Positions 1 to 7,062 of a stretch of 28,311 bases of DNA are shown here, piece after piece. The DNA is taken from positions 1 through 28,311 of the forward strand of contig JBEAOO010000009.1 in assembly GCA_041164825.1 (NCBI GenBank), given 5' to 3'. The position numbers and the translations under genes were made by a program. The notes under the pieces are model-generated. The model saw only the letters and a program-made list of their open reading frames with translations. It had not been told where the DNA came from and did no database searches. Within the stretch, counting starts at the first letter, position 1, and every line of letters starts with the position of its first letter. This stretch comes from JBEAOO01 sp041164825 (GTDB taxonomy: Bacteria > Pseudomonadota > Gammaproteobacteria > Burkholderiales > Burkholderiaceae_C).

Positions 1-306
1 GCTGCCCATCATCGAGTGCACCGGTCGGCGGCACTCTGCAAATCGCGCGCGAGGTCAGGGGCCTTGTCTTCAAAGGCGGTGGTGTGATTCATGGCAGGCT
101 CCGGGAGGGCGGTGTGACACCGAACAGGGCGGCGATCAGCCCCCCGACCGGAGAGTGGGCCGCAGCGCTGTAGGACAACGCGCTTCTCAGTGCGAGTGGG
201 CACATCGGCGTCCAGCGTGGACGGCGGCACACATCTTCTGTCTGCCCGATGCGCCTGCAGGCGAGAATCCTGGGCCCGCAAGCTCTGGGCGAACGAGGAA
301 CCCGCG
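1..306. other. Region upstream of vanR, no convincing gene
   Basis: I see no recognisable gene here. A 27-codon reading frame on the minus strand (92 down to 9, beginning MNHTTAFEDK) has a good ribosome binding site (GGAG six bases before its ATG) but stops inside the window and resembles nothing I know. It could be a micro-ORF or the start of a broken gene leaving the left edge. No VanR-type palindrome like the one at 3163 is visible here, so vanR autoregulation is not supported by an obvious site. Confidence 0.3.
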
Positions 307-1065
307 ATGGCCAAGTCTGCCGCTGGCGCGCTGCGCGCCAACCACTCACCTCAGCCGGCGCAGGCGCTGGATACGCCTGCGCCTGACCGGCCAGAAGACG
401 CCAGCGTGGTGGCGCGACTGCGGCAACTGATCATCGACGGCCGCTTTCCACCCGGTGAGCGGCTGGCCGAGCTGACCGTGGCGGCGCTGCTGCTGGTGTC
501 GCGCACGCCGGTGCGACTGGCGTTCAGAACGCTGGAGCAGGAGGGGCTGCTGAAGAAGGCCGGCACGCGCGGCTATCTGGTGCGGGCCTTTTCAGAGGCT
601 GATGTGCGCTGCGCCTTGGAGGTGCGTGGCGTGTTGGAAGGCCTGGCCGCGCGGCACCTCGCCGAACGCGGGCTGAGTCCCGAGCTGGCCGCGCGGTTGC
701 AGACCTGCATCGCGCAGGGCCGTGAGGTGCTGGGCAAGGGCATGCTCACCGAGGCCGACATCGGCCGCTGGAGCCGGTTGAACCTGGCCTTCCATGCGGG
801 CATCGTCAACGCCAGCGGCAGCGCGGTGATTGCTGATGCGATCGCCCGCAACAACCACCTGCCGTTTGCCTCGGCCGATTCCATCCTGATCGACGCTGCG
901 GCCCTGCCGCGCGAGTACGAGAAGCTGCGCGTGGCACAGCTACAGCACGAACTGGTGCTGGACGCGCTGCGCGAGGGCGAATCGGCCCGGGTGGAGATGT
1001 TGATGCGTGAGCACGCCTATGTGGGCCTTCGCTACGGCCATGCACTGGGGCCGCTGGCGCTGTAG
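307..1065 (+). CDS. vanR: GntR/FCD-family regulator, VanR-type vanillate repressor
   Basis: A 252-residue transcription factor. Residues about 33-97 form a GntR winged helix (VSRTPVRLAFRTLEQEGLL), and residues 100-235 form an FCD ligand-binding domain with conserved His residues (FHAGI, QHELVLDALREG, MREHA). From memory the whole chain closely follows Caulobacter VanR, including RGVLEG-AAR-LAERG. VanR represses vanAB and releases DNA when vanillate binds. The start at 307 was chosen over an upstream ATG at 190 because GAGGAA lies just before it and because the extra N-terminus looks non-coding. The gene converges on vanB across a 32-base gap holding a hairpin. A palindrome identical to the remembered VanR operator lies upstream of vanA. 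Family is certain; ligand is inferred from neighbours and similarity. Confidence 0.85.
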   Translation: MAKSAAGALRANHSPQPAQALDTPAPDRPEDASVVARLRQLIIDGRFPPGERLAELTVAALLLVSRTPVRLAFRTLEQEGLLKKAGTRGYLVRAFSEADVRCALEVRGVLEGLAARHLAERGLSPELAARLQTCIAQGREVLGKGMLTEADIGRWSRLNLAFHAGIVNASGSAVIADAIARNNHLPFASADSILIDAAALPREYEKLRVAQLQHELVLDALREGESARVEMLMREHAYVGLRYGHALGPLAL

Positions 1066-1074
1066 GGCGCTGCC

Positions 1075-1096
1075 GGCACGGGCTTGGGGCCGTGCC
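1075..1096. terminator. Hairpin between convergent vanR and vanB
   Basis: GGCACGG and CCGTGCC form a perfect 7-bp stem around an 8-base loop, exactly in the gap between two convergent stop codons. There is no T-tract on either side, so it is either a weak bidirectional terminator or a 3'-end protecting hairpin. Confidence 0.5.
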
Positions 1097-1097
1097 C

Positions 1098-2066
1098 TCA
1101 GAGGTCCAGCAGCAGTTCCGGTGTGCGCGCGCGCGAGCAGCAGATCAGCATCTGCTGGTTGCCGGCCTGTTCTTCGGGCGTCAGGTAGAGGTCTCGGTGC
1201 TCGGGCTGGCCTTCCAGCACCCGGGTCAGGCAGGTGCCGCACACACCTTGCTCGCAGCTCAGCGTGACCGGGACGCCTGCGGCCTGCAGGGCATGGGCGA
1301 TGCTCACCCCCGCCGGTACCGCAACGCGGCGCTGCGAGCGGGCCAGGGTGACGGTGAAGCCGTCGTCGGCGGCATTCGTCGCGCTGGCTGCCGGTGCGGC
1401 GCCAAAGTGCTCCCAGTGCAGCCGTGCCGGCGACCAGCCCAGGGCCCGCGCCGCGTCCAGCACTGCGGCGATGAAACCCTGCGGGCCGCAGACATAGAGC
1501 TGGGTATCGGCTGCGCACTCGGTCAGGCTGCTGGTGATGTCCAGCAGTTGCGCGGCGGGGCCATCGTCCAGGTGCAGCCGCACCTGGGCTCCGAAGGCCG
1601 ATCCCATCAGGGTGTCGGCAAAGGCCAGGCGGTCGCGCGTGCGGGCACAGCAGTGCAGCGTGAACGGCCTGCCCTGGCGCGACAGCAGCTCGGCCATGCA
1701 CATCAACGGCGTGATGCCAATGCCGCCGGCCAGCAGCACGGTGTGCGGGGCATCCAGGTTCAGCGCGAAGTGGTTGCGTGGCGCGCTGATGCGCAGCCGG
1801 CTGCCTGCGTGCACCTGCGCATGCAGGGCGGCCGAGCCGCCGCGCGAGCGCGGGTCGCGCAACACGGCGATCTGGTAGCGCTGCGTCTGCCCGGCCGGGT
1901 TGCACAGCGAGTACTGGCGCACGGCGTCGCCCACCTGCACGTCGATGTGCGCGCCCGGCGCAAAGGCCGGCAGGGCGCTGCCGTCGCTGCTCACCAGATC
2001 GAAGCTGGCGATGTTGGTGGCCTCTTCGTGGCGACGCGCCACGGTCACGTCAATCCAGTCGCTCAT
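1098..2066 (-). CDS. vanB: Vanillate O-demethylase reductase subunit (VanB)
   Basis: A 322-residue phthalate dioxygenase reductase-type protein that passes electrons from NADH through FMN and a 2Fe-2S centre to the VanA oxygenase in the cytoplasm. Visible in order: the flavin motif RQYSLCNP (50-57), the nucleotide-binding LAGGIGITP (112-120) and CGPQGF (193-198), and a C-terminal plant-type ferredoxin domain with C271, C276, C279 (CEQGVCGTC) and a distal Cys at 309 or 310. Length and domain order are those of VanB. Its ATG overlaps the vanA stop (ATGA at 2063-2066), so the two are translationally coupled. Related reductases serve other Rieske oxygenases; VanB is chosen because the partner is clearly VanA. 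Confidence 0.9.
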   Translation of the reverse strand: MSDWIDVTVARRHEEATNIASFDLVSSDGSALPAFAPGAHIDVQVGDAVRQYSLCNPAGQTQRYQIAVLRDPRSRGGSAALHAQVHAGSRLRISAPRNHFALNLDAPHTVLLAGGIGITPLMCMAELLSRQGRPFTLHCCARTRDRLAFADTLMGSAFGAQVRLHLDDGPAAQLLDITSSLTECAADTQLYVCGPQGFIAAVLDAARALGWSPARLHWEHFGAAPAASATNAADDGFTVTLARSQRRVAVPAGVSIAHALQAAGVPVTLSCEQGVCGTCLTRVLEGQPEHRDLYLTPEEQAGNQQMLICCSRARTPELLLDL

Positions 2067-3130
2067 GATCGGGCTGGGGTGGCGCAGCTTGCAGCGGCGG
2101 CGCGCGCCTGTTCTGCGGCCACCTGGCGTTCGATCAGGCGACGCGCAGCCACGCCACCGGCGTCGATGTTGAGCTTGAGCAGCGCCCGCTCGGGGCAGTG
2201 CGTCAGGTTTTGCTGCTGGCGCTCCAGCATCTCCAGGTCTTCGCTGAAGATCTTGCGCTGGCTCTCGCGGATGCGGTCTGTCAGCGCGGCGTCGTCCACC
2301 TTGAAGTGGCGCGCCATGCCCCAGAAGTACCAGCAGCTGGTCTCGGTCTCGGGGGTGATGAAGTCCACCACGATGCCCGAGGCCTTGTCCTTCACGGCCG
2401 CGTCAAAGCCACCGGTGCCGGTCAGCGCCACGCCCACATCGATCAGCACATTGCTGGGCGGTACAAAGCGGCAGATCTGCCAGCGGTCCACGGTGGCGTT
2501 TGGATCCAGTCCGTTGGCCGACATGGCCGCCTGCCAGAAGGGCGGTGCTTGGATGCCCTGCATGCGGCGTGCGGTGGTCACCTGGTCGCCCTCCACCAGG
2601 GTTTCGGGGGCGGCCTCATCGATTTCCTTCTGACCGATGCTGGTGCTGTGCACATAGGTCTCGTGTGTCAGGTCCATCAGGTTGTCGATCAGCAGCCGGT
2701 AGTCGCAGCGGATGTGGAAGCTGCCACCGCCCACCGCCCAGTGGGGACTGTCGGCCCAGGCCGGCCGGGGAATGGCGGCCTCGTCGGCCAAGGTCGCGTC
2801 GCCCGGCCACACCCACAGGTAACCGTGTCTCTCTGCCACCGCAAAAGTGCGCACCGCAGGAAAGCCCCGCACCCGCTGGCAGGGCATGTGGGCGGCCTTG
2901 CCGTCGCAGCCCATGGCCAGACCGTGGTAGCCGCACACCAGCAGGCCTTGTTGCACCGTGCCGAGCGACAGCGGTGCGCCGCGGTGCGGGCAGAAATCTT
3001 CCACGGCGGCCACGCGGCCCTCCGGCCCGCGGAAGAAGGCGATGGCTTCGCCGCAGATGCGCCGCCCCAGCGGCTTGCCGTCAATCTCGTCGACCGTGCC
3101 GGCCACGTACCAGGTGTCTTTTGCAAACAC
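2063..3130 (-). CDS. vanA: Vanillate O-demethylase oxygenase subunit (VanA)
   Basis: Rieske non-haem iron monooxygenase of 355 residues that converts vanillate to protocatechuate and formaldehyde. The N-terminal Rieske centre is C47-P-H49 and C66-x2-H69. The mononuclear iron site is in NLMDLTHETYVH (H156, H161). The middle and C-terminal parts (FHI-CDYRL, IGQKEIDEA, DRWQICRF-PPS, YFWGMAR, KLNIDAGGV) follow Pseudomonas VanA almost word for word, as I recall it. I chose the GTG at 3130, giving MFAKDTWYVAG like the known MYPKNTWYVA, because AGAGGAG sits 8 bases before it. The GTG at 3139 would touch that site directly. vanB follows with a 4-base overlap. The promoter region carries a VanR-like operator. 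Confidence 0.93.
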   Translation of the reverse strand: MFAKDTWYVAGTVDEIDGKPLGRRICGEAIAFFRGPEGRVAAVEDFCPHRGAPLSLGTVQQGLLVCGYHGLAMGCDGKAAHMPCQRVRGFPAVRTFAVAERHGYLWVWPGDATLADEAAIPRPAWADSPHWAVGGGSFHIRCDYRLLIDNLMDLTHETYVHSTSIGQKEIDEAAPETLVEGDQVTTARRMQGIQAPPFWQAAMSANGLDPNATVDRWQICRFVPPSNVLIDVGVALTGTGGFDAAVKDKASGIVVDFITPETETSCWYFWGMARHFKVDDAALTDRIRESQRKIFSEDLEMLERQQQNLTHCPERALLKLNIDAGGVAARRLIERQVAAEQARAAAASCATPARS

Positions 3131-3162
3131 GTTCAACACTCCTCTTTGGGTTGATGGGGATG

Positions 3163-3174
3163 ATTGGATCCAAT
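3163..3174. promoter_or_regulatory. VanR-type operator palindrome upstream of vanA
   Basis: ATTGGATCCAAT is a perfect 12-bp palindrome, 33 bases upstream of the chosen vanA start. It is the sequence I recall as the Caulobacter crescentus VanR operator, and a VanR-like protein is encoded 2 kb away. Binding is inferred. Confidence 0.75.
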
Positions 3175-3191
3175 TGTTGGGGTGTTGTCGG
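3163..3191 (-). promoter_or_regulatory. Possible vanA promoter overlapping the operator
   Basis: On the minus strand, CCGACA (3191-3186, 4 of 6 to the -35 consensus) is 17 bases from TCCAAT (3168-3163, 4 of 6 to the -10 consensus). The -10 would lie inside the right half of the palindrome, so a bound repressor would block it. The hexamers are weak, so this is tentative. Confidence 0.3.
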
Positions 3192-3227
3192 AAAATTGCC
3201 CGCTGGTTTCCCCTAGATCAACTTGTG

Positions 3228-3239
3228 TCGGGATCCAAT
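3228..3239. promoter_or_regulatory. Second, partial VanR-like site
   Basis: TCGGGATCCAAT matches the 3163 palindrome at 9 of 12 bases, with one arm intact. The two sites are 65 bp apart centre to centre, about six helical turns, which would suit looping or cooperative binding and could also affect the divergent AraC gene. Confidence 0.4.
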
Positions 3240-3341
3240 ATGGTGAGGTCCGGCGACATGCCCGCCGCGTACAGCGTCTTGCCACACCTCCGCGCCGGGC
3301 CTGGGCCCGCCGTCACCGTTCACCCCATGCAGGTTTCATCC

Positions 3342-4304
3342 ATGCCACTTCCTTCTGCGCCGCGCCGTGTCCTTGACACCGCCGGCATCCGGCCCGAACA
3401 GCGCGTGCGCTACTGGGAAGAACAGTGCCGCGAGAACCTGGTGAGCCTGCGCTGTTCGCCCCATGCAGACGAGGGCCTGCGCGCCTCGCAGGTGTGCGTG
3501 GACGCCGGCCGGCTGCGCATTGCACGCACACAGGCCAATGCCCATGTGGTGGAGCGCACGCCCGAGATGATCCGGGCCCACCCGCGCGAATCCATCTTCG
3601 TCAACCTGGTGGTGTCGGGCAGCACCTTCGCCTACCAGCGCGGCCACTGCGCCAAGATGCAGGGCGGCGAGATGCTGGTCTATGACGCGCGCTACCCTTA
3701 CCTGGTGGGCGGCGCGCCCGAGTTCGACCTGATCCACGTGGACATCCCCATCGATATGTTTGTTCAGCGCCTGGGCCGCAGCGAGTTGCGCAAGCCGGTG
3801 CAGGTCAGCGGCGCCGACGGCGCGCACCGCCTTTACCTGCGCCAGTTGACGACGCTGTTGCAAGGCACGCTGGCCGGCGGTGCAGTGGACGATTCGCTGG
3901 ACCACCAGGTGTGCGACCTGCTGCGCGCGCTGATGGGCCTGGGCCGTGGCGACGGTGGGCTGTCGGCGCTGTGCGCCACCCATCTGATGGCGGCCAAGGA
4001 CTGGCTGGAGCAGCACCTGAGCGACGAAGGCCTGCGCGCGACCGACGTGGCGCTGGTGCTGGGCATTTCCGAACGCCACCTGCGCCGCCTGTTTGCCGCC
4101 CAGGACAGCTCGTTTGCCGACTACTTGCTGACGCGCCGGCTGGACAGTGCGCGCCAGTCACTGCAAGATCCGGTGCAGCGCAGCGCCACGGTGGCCGAGA
4201 CGGCCTACCGTTTCGGCTTCTCCAGCCACGCGCATTTCTCGCGCGCCTTCAAGCAGCGCTATGGCCTGTCGCCGAGCGACCTGCTGCGCGGCACCCGCCA
4301 CTGA
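3342..4304 (+). CDS. AraC-family transcriptional regulator
   Basis: A 320-residue regulator divergent from vanAB. The N-terminal 190 residues look like the AraC_binding_2 type of sensing domain (MIRAHPRESIFVNLVVSG, GGEMLVYDARYPY). The C-terminal 100 residues hold the two helix-turn-helix units of AraC proteins (LGISERHLRRLFAAQDSSFADYL and AYRFGFSSHAHFSRAF). The ATG at 3342 is chosen because AGG lies 8 bases upstream; an ATG at 3327 is a close alternative, and an in-frame frame extending further upstream crosses the promoter region and is unlikely to be coding. Its position suggests control of vanAB, of itself or of a neighbouring aromatic pathway. The ligand cannot be read from the sequence. 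Confidence 0.85.
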   Translation: MPLPSAPRRVLDTAGIRPEQRVRYWEEQCRENLVSLRCSPHADEGLRASQVCVDAGRLRIARTQANAHVVERTPEMIRAHPRESIFVNLVVSGSTFAYQRGHCAKMQGGEMLVYDARYPYLVGGAPEFDLIHVDIPIDMFVQRLGRSELRKPVQVSGADGAHRLYLRQLTTLLQGTLAGGAVDDSLDHQVCDLLRALMGLGRGDGGLSALCATHLMAAKDWLEQHLSDEGLRATDVALVLGISERHLRRLFAAQDSSFADYLLTRRLDSARQSLQDPVQRSATVAETAYRFGFSSHAHFSRAFKQRYGLSPSDLLRGTRH

Positions 4305-4313
4305 GCTTTCCCC

Positions 4314-4529
4314 ATTGACCGTGCAGCCGCCTTGGCCGCATCGGGCGCCAGGCTGATGCGGGTGGACGTGAACGCCGAAGCGCTGCAACGCGGCGCCGCC
4401 CAACTGGCGGATGCCGGCGCCCAAGTGGCCACCTGCGTGGCCGACGTGTCACGCTCGGACGACGTGCGCCGCTGCGTGGCCGCCACGCTGCAAGCCTCCG
4501 GCCGCATCGACGCCTTCTTCAACTCAGCT
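4314..4529 (+). pseudogene. SDR gene fragment lacking both ends
   Basis: Starting ten bases after the AraC stop, one frame reads IDRAAALAASGARLMRVDV, then VADVSRSDDVRRCVAATL and GRIDAFFNSA. This matches the second to fourth beta strands of a short-chain dehydrogenase, from just after the glycine-rich TGxxxGIG motif (the left end resembles GIGRAAAL) to the NNAG motif, here NSA. Start codon, cofactor loop, catalytic Ser-Tyr-Lys and the remaining two thirds of the gene are missing. It differs in sequence from the three complete SDRs in the window. It is best read as a deletion remnant bounded by the AraC gene and the toxin-antitoxin pair. Confidence 0.7.
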
Positions 4530-4561
4530 ATGGGGTACGGATTCCAGGGGCAAGGTCAATC

Positions 4562-4578
4562 TTGCCAAAATTTGCCAA
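4562..4578. promoter_or_regulatory. Direct repeat upstream of parD, possible operator
   Basis: TTGCCAA occurs twice with a 10-bp period (4562-4568 and 4572-4578), 19 bases before the antitoxin start. Ribbon-helix-helix antitoxins commonly repress their own operon by binding short repeats spaced one helical turn apart. Confidence 0.4.
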
Positions 4579-4596
4579 GCCTCCTGCCATCTCGCG

Positions 4597-4836
4597 ATGA
4601 GCACCATGAACATCTCCCTGCCCGACTCGCTCAAGTCCTTCGTGGACGAGCAGGTTGCGGGCGGCGGTTTCGGAACCAGCAGCGAGTACGTGCGTGAGCT
4701 GATCCGCAAGGACAGGGATCGTCTCGTGTTGCGCGGCTTGCTGCTGGAGGGCGCCAACTCGCCCCCAGGCGTGCCCGCTGACGGGGCCTACTTCGCGTCG
4801 CTGCGCGGCCGGGTCACCCCGCGCGCAGACCAGTGA
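4597..4836 (+). CDS. parD: ParD-like ribbon-helix-helix antitoxin
   Basis: A 79-residue protein beginning MSTMNISLPDSLKSFVDEQV, the typical N-terminus of ParD/CopG-type antitoxins: one beta strand for DNA contact followed by helices (SSEYVRELIRKDRDR). The C-terminal half, which wraps the toxin in this family, ends in SLRGRVTPRADQ. It neutralises the downstream ParE-like toxin and probably represses its own promoter. The start at 4597 gives the usual family length; a second ATG at 4606 would remove three residues. Its TGA overlaps the toxin GTG. The pair directly follows a broken SDR gene, which suggests acquisition by transfer. Confidence 0.85.
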   Translation: MSTMNISLPDSLKSFVDEQVAGGGFGTSSEYVRELIRKDRDRLVLRGLLLEGANSPPGVPADGAYFASLRGRVTPRADQ

Positions 4837-5153
4837 AGGCCAAGACCGTTGTGCCGCGTGCCGTGGCGTGCCGGGACGTGGACGCGGCGATAGACCACTA
4901 CATCGCAGAAGACGCCGTCAACGCGGCGCTGGATTTTGTGGATGCCCTTGAGAAGGCTTATGCCCATATTGGCAGGCAACCGGCCACGGGCTCCCCGCGC
5001 AACGCGCACGAGTTGAACTTGCCGGGTTTGCGGTTCTGGCCGCTCGGGCGCTTCCCGTTTCTGGTCTTCTACTTCGAGCAAGCAGGCCACATGGATGTGT
5101 GGCGTGTGCTGCATGGCCAGCGCGATATTCCGGCCTGGATGAGCGAGTCGTGA
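4833..5153 (+). CDS. parE: ParE/RelE-superfamily toxin
   Basis: A 106-residue plasmid stabilisation-type toxin. Features of the fold: an N-terminal helical hairpin (DVDAAIDHYIAEDAVNAALDFVDALEKAYAHI), then GSPRNAHELNLPGLRFWPLGRFPFLVFY and the C-terminal VWRVLHGQRDIP, which is the conserved end of ParE proteins. ParE toxins usually poison DNA gyrase, though members of this superfamily vary in target. The GTG start at 4833 overlaps the antitoxin stop by four bases (GTGA), so expression is coupled. No truncation or frameshift is visible, so the module may be active. The next gene is convergent with a gap of only 33 bases. Confidence 0.85.
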   Translation: MKAKTVVPRAVACRDVDAAIDHYIAEDAVNAALDFVDALEKAYAHIGRQPATGSPRNAHELNLPGLRFWPLGRFPFLVFYFEQAGHMDVWRVLHGQRDIPAWMSES

Positions 5154-5186
5154 GTGCGAACGCCTGAGGGCGCGGCACGAACAGGG

Positions 5187-6218
5187 TCACACCCCCCCCG
5201 CAAACGGATCCACCATCACCTTGCACTGCGTCGTGCGCTGCCTCAGCGCCTCAAACGCCGCAGGCAATTCCGCCAGCGAGATGGTTTCCGAGATCAGTGC
5301 CTGGGGCGCGAAGCGGCCGCCTTCCAGGGCGTCGATGGCGCTGCTGAATTCGTGCATGTTGAAGAACACCGACATCACGATGCGCACTTCTTTGGAGATG
5401 GCGCGAAAGGCGTCGAAGTGGTCGCGGGCGGTGCACAGGCCCAGCACCAGCACCGTGCCGCGGGGGCGGACCAGGCCGATGCAGTGGTCGATCAGGCCGG
5501 GCTTGCCCACGCATTCGAAGACCACGTCGGCGGGGCTGCCGCCGAAGTGCTCGGTGGCCCATCTCGCCAGGTCGTCGTCTGCGGCCAGGAAGGCGCTGGC
5601 GCCCAGGTCCATGGCGCGGGCTTGCTGGTGGGGGTGCAGGTCGCTCACCACCACGGCGCCTGCCCCCATGCGGCGGGCCCAGAAGGCCACGGCCAGGCCG
5701 ATGGCGCCGGCCCCCACCACCAGCACCTTGTCGCCGGGTTTGAGGCCGGCTTGCATCACGCCGTGCAGGGCCACGGCCAGGGGTTCGGCCAGGGCACCGT
5801 CTGCGGCTGAGATGCCCCAGGGCAGCTTGCGGCACTGGCGCGCGGCCACGGCGGCGTATTGGGCGTAGCCGCCGCCGATGAGCTGCATCTGCGTGCACCA
5901 GGCGGGCTCGCCGCGCCGGCAGCTGTCGCACTGGCCGCAGCCGTACAGCGGGGCGGCGGTGACCTGGTCGCCCACCTTCAGGCCGGTCACCTCCGCGCCC
6001 ACCTCCAGCACTTCGCCGGAGTATTCGTGGCCCAGCACGTCGCCGGTGCGGGCGCCGAACACGGGGTCTTCGGTGATGTGCAGGTCGCTGCCGCAGATGC
6101 CGCAGCGGCACACCTTGAGCAGCACCTGGTAGCGGTCGGGCTCGGGGGTGTCCAGCTCGGTCAGGCGCAGGGGCTGGCGCAGGGCGTCGAAGATGGCGGC
6201 TTGCATGCGCTGGGTCAT
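5187..6218 (-). CDS. Zinc-dependent alcohol dehydrogenase (MDR family)
   Basis: A 343-residue medium-chain dehydrogenase. Catalytic zinc ligands are C42 (CGICGSD), H64-E65 (GHE) and E145. A complete structural zinc site is present at C94, C97, C100 and C108. The Rossmann motif is GAGAIG (169-174), with D193 at the end of the second strand, favouring NAD over NADP. Overall it resembles threonine or sorbitol dehydrogenase-like enzymes, but the substrate is unknown. It is the last gene of a leftward operon that also encodes an SDR, a cupin dioxygenase and a LIV-type transporter, so oxidation of an alcohol group on the imported compound is the likely job. The SDR stop is 19 bases upstream. Confidence 0.85.
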   Translation of the reverse strand: MTQRMQAAIFDALRQPLRLTELDTPEPDRYQVLLKVCRCGICGSDLHITEDPVFGARTGDVLGHEYSGEVLEVGAEVTGLKVGDQVTAAPLYGCGQCDSCRRGEPAWCTQMQLIGGGYAQYAAVAARQCRKLPWGISAADGALAEPLAVALHGVMQAGLKPGDKVLVVGAGAIGLAVAFWARRMGAGAVVVSDLHPHQQARAMDLGASAFLAADDDLARWATEHFGGSPADVVFECVGKPGLIDHCIGLVRPRGTVLVLGLCTARDHFDAFRAISKEVRIVMSVFFNMHEFSSAIDALEGGRFAPQALISETISLAELPAAFEALRQRTTQCKVMVDPFAGGV

Positions 6219-6237
6219 GGGGGGGTGCCTTGTCCGT

Positions 6238-7062
6238 TCAGTCCACGCGGCCCAGCATCTGGCCGCCGTCGATCACCAATTGCGAGCCGGTGACGAAGGA
6301 CGAGGCCTGCGAGGCCAGGAACAGCGCCAGCGGCTTGATCTCTTCGGTGTCGGCCACGCGGTGCATGGGCACGCGCACCTGGAAGGCTTCGCGGTCTGCC
6401 GCGTTGCGCAGCCGGCCACCGGCGATGTTGGTGATGAAGGGCCCCGGCGCGATGGCGTTGACGCGGATGCCGTAGCGCGCCAGCTCCATCGCGGCCTGGC
6501 GCACCAGCGAGGCCGCGCCGGCCTTGGCCGGCATGTAGGGCGTGCCGACGATGGCCTCGTTGATGATGGCGGCGTTGGAGGTGGTGACGATGATGCTGCC
6601 CGCGCCCTTGGGCTTCATCAGCCGGGCGGCTGCGCGCAGGCTGGTGAAGACCGAGGTGAGGTTGGTGGCGATCACGGCGTCCCAATGGCCTTCATCCAGG
6701 CCTTCCAACGAGCCGGCGGGGTTGCGCTCGTTCTCGGGCGTGAGGAAGCCGGGGCCGGCGTCGATGCCGGCGTTGGCGAACAGCACGTCCAGCCCGCCGT
6801 GGGCGGTGGCGCTGCGCTCGAAGGCGGCCACCAGGGCGGCGCGGTCGGTCACGTCCACCACCTCGATGCGCACGTCGGCGCCCTGCGCGCGCAGGCGCTC
6901 TTCGGCGGCGTGCAGGCCGGCGGCGTTCAGGTCGAACAGGCTGACGCGGGCGCCGTGCTCTGCCATCACCTCGGCATAGGCCAGGCCGATGCCGCTGGCC
7001 GCGCCGGTGACCACGCAGGCCAGGCCGCGCACGTCAAAGCGTTGCAGCGTGGCGCTCGTCAC
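6238..7062 (-). CDS. Short-chain dehydrogenase/reductase
   Basis: A classical SDR of 274 residues with all key motifs: TGAASGIG (19-26), NAG (97-99), a catalytic Ser near 162, Y176 and K180 (YMPAK), and a C-terminal FVTGSQLVIDGGQ. An acidic residue after the second strand (LFDLN) suggests NAD use. Compared with many SDRs it has a longer loop after NAG (GFLTPENERNPAGSLEGLDEG), a substrate-side region. The start is the GTG at 7062, which overlaps the cupin stop (GTGA), giving translational coupling. It probably oxidises a secondary alcohol of the operon's substrate; the substrate itself is not readable. Confidence 0.88.
   Translation of the reverse strand: MTSATLQRFDVRGLACVVTGAASGIGLAYAEVMAEHGARVSLFDLNAAGLHAAEERLRAQGADVRIEVVDVTDRAALVAAFERSATAHGGLDVLFANAGIDAGPGFLTPENERNPAGSLEGLDEGHWDAVIATNLTSVFTSLRAAARLMKPKGAGSIIVTTSNAAIINEAIVGTPYMPAKAGAASLVRQAAMELARYGIRVNAIAPGPFITNIAGGRLRNAADREAFQVRVPMHRVADTEEIKPLALFLASQASSFVTGSQLVIDGGQMLGRVD

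Noticed and set aside
190..306. Upstream ATG extending vanR by 39 residues
   Set aside because: The extension has no family similarity, while the ATG at 307 has a strong ribosome binding site.
3131..3139. GTG at 3139 as the vanA start
   Set aside because: It abuts the AGAGGAG ribosome site directly; the GTG at 3130 has proper spacing and matches the VanA N-terminus.
1092..3154. Long plus-strand frames across vanB and vanA
   Set aside because: They are shadows of two clear Rieske oxygenase system genes and contain no domain or plausible start signal.
2958..3341. Upstream extension of the AraC gene
   Set aside because: It would cover the vanA start and promoter region, and only sequence from about 3342 resembles the family.
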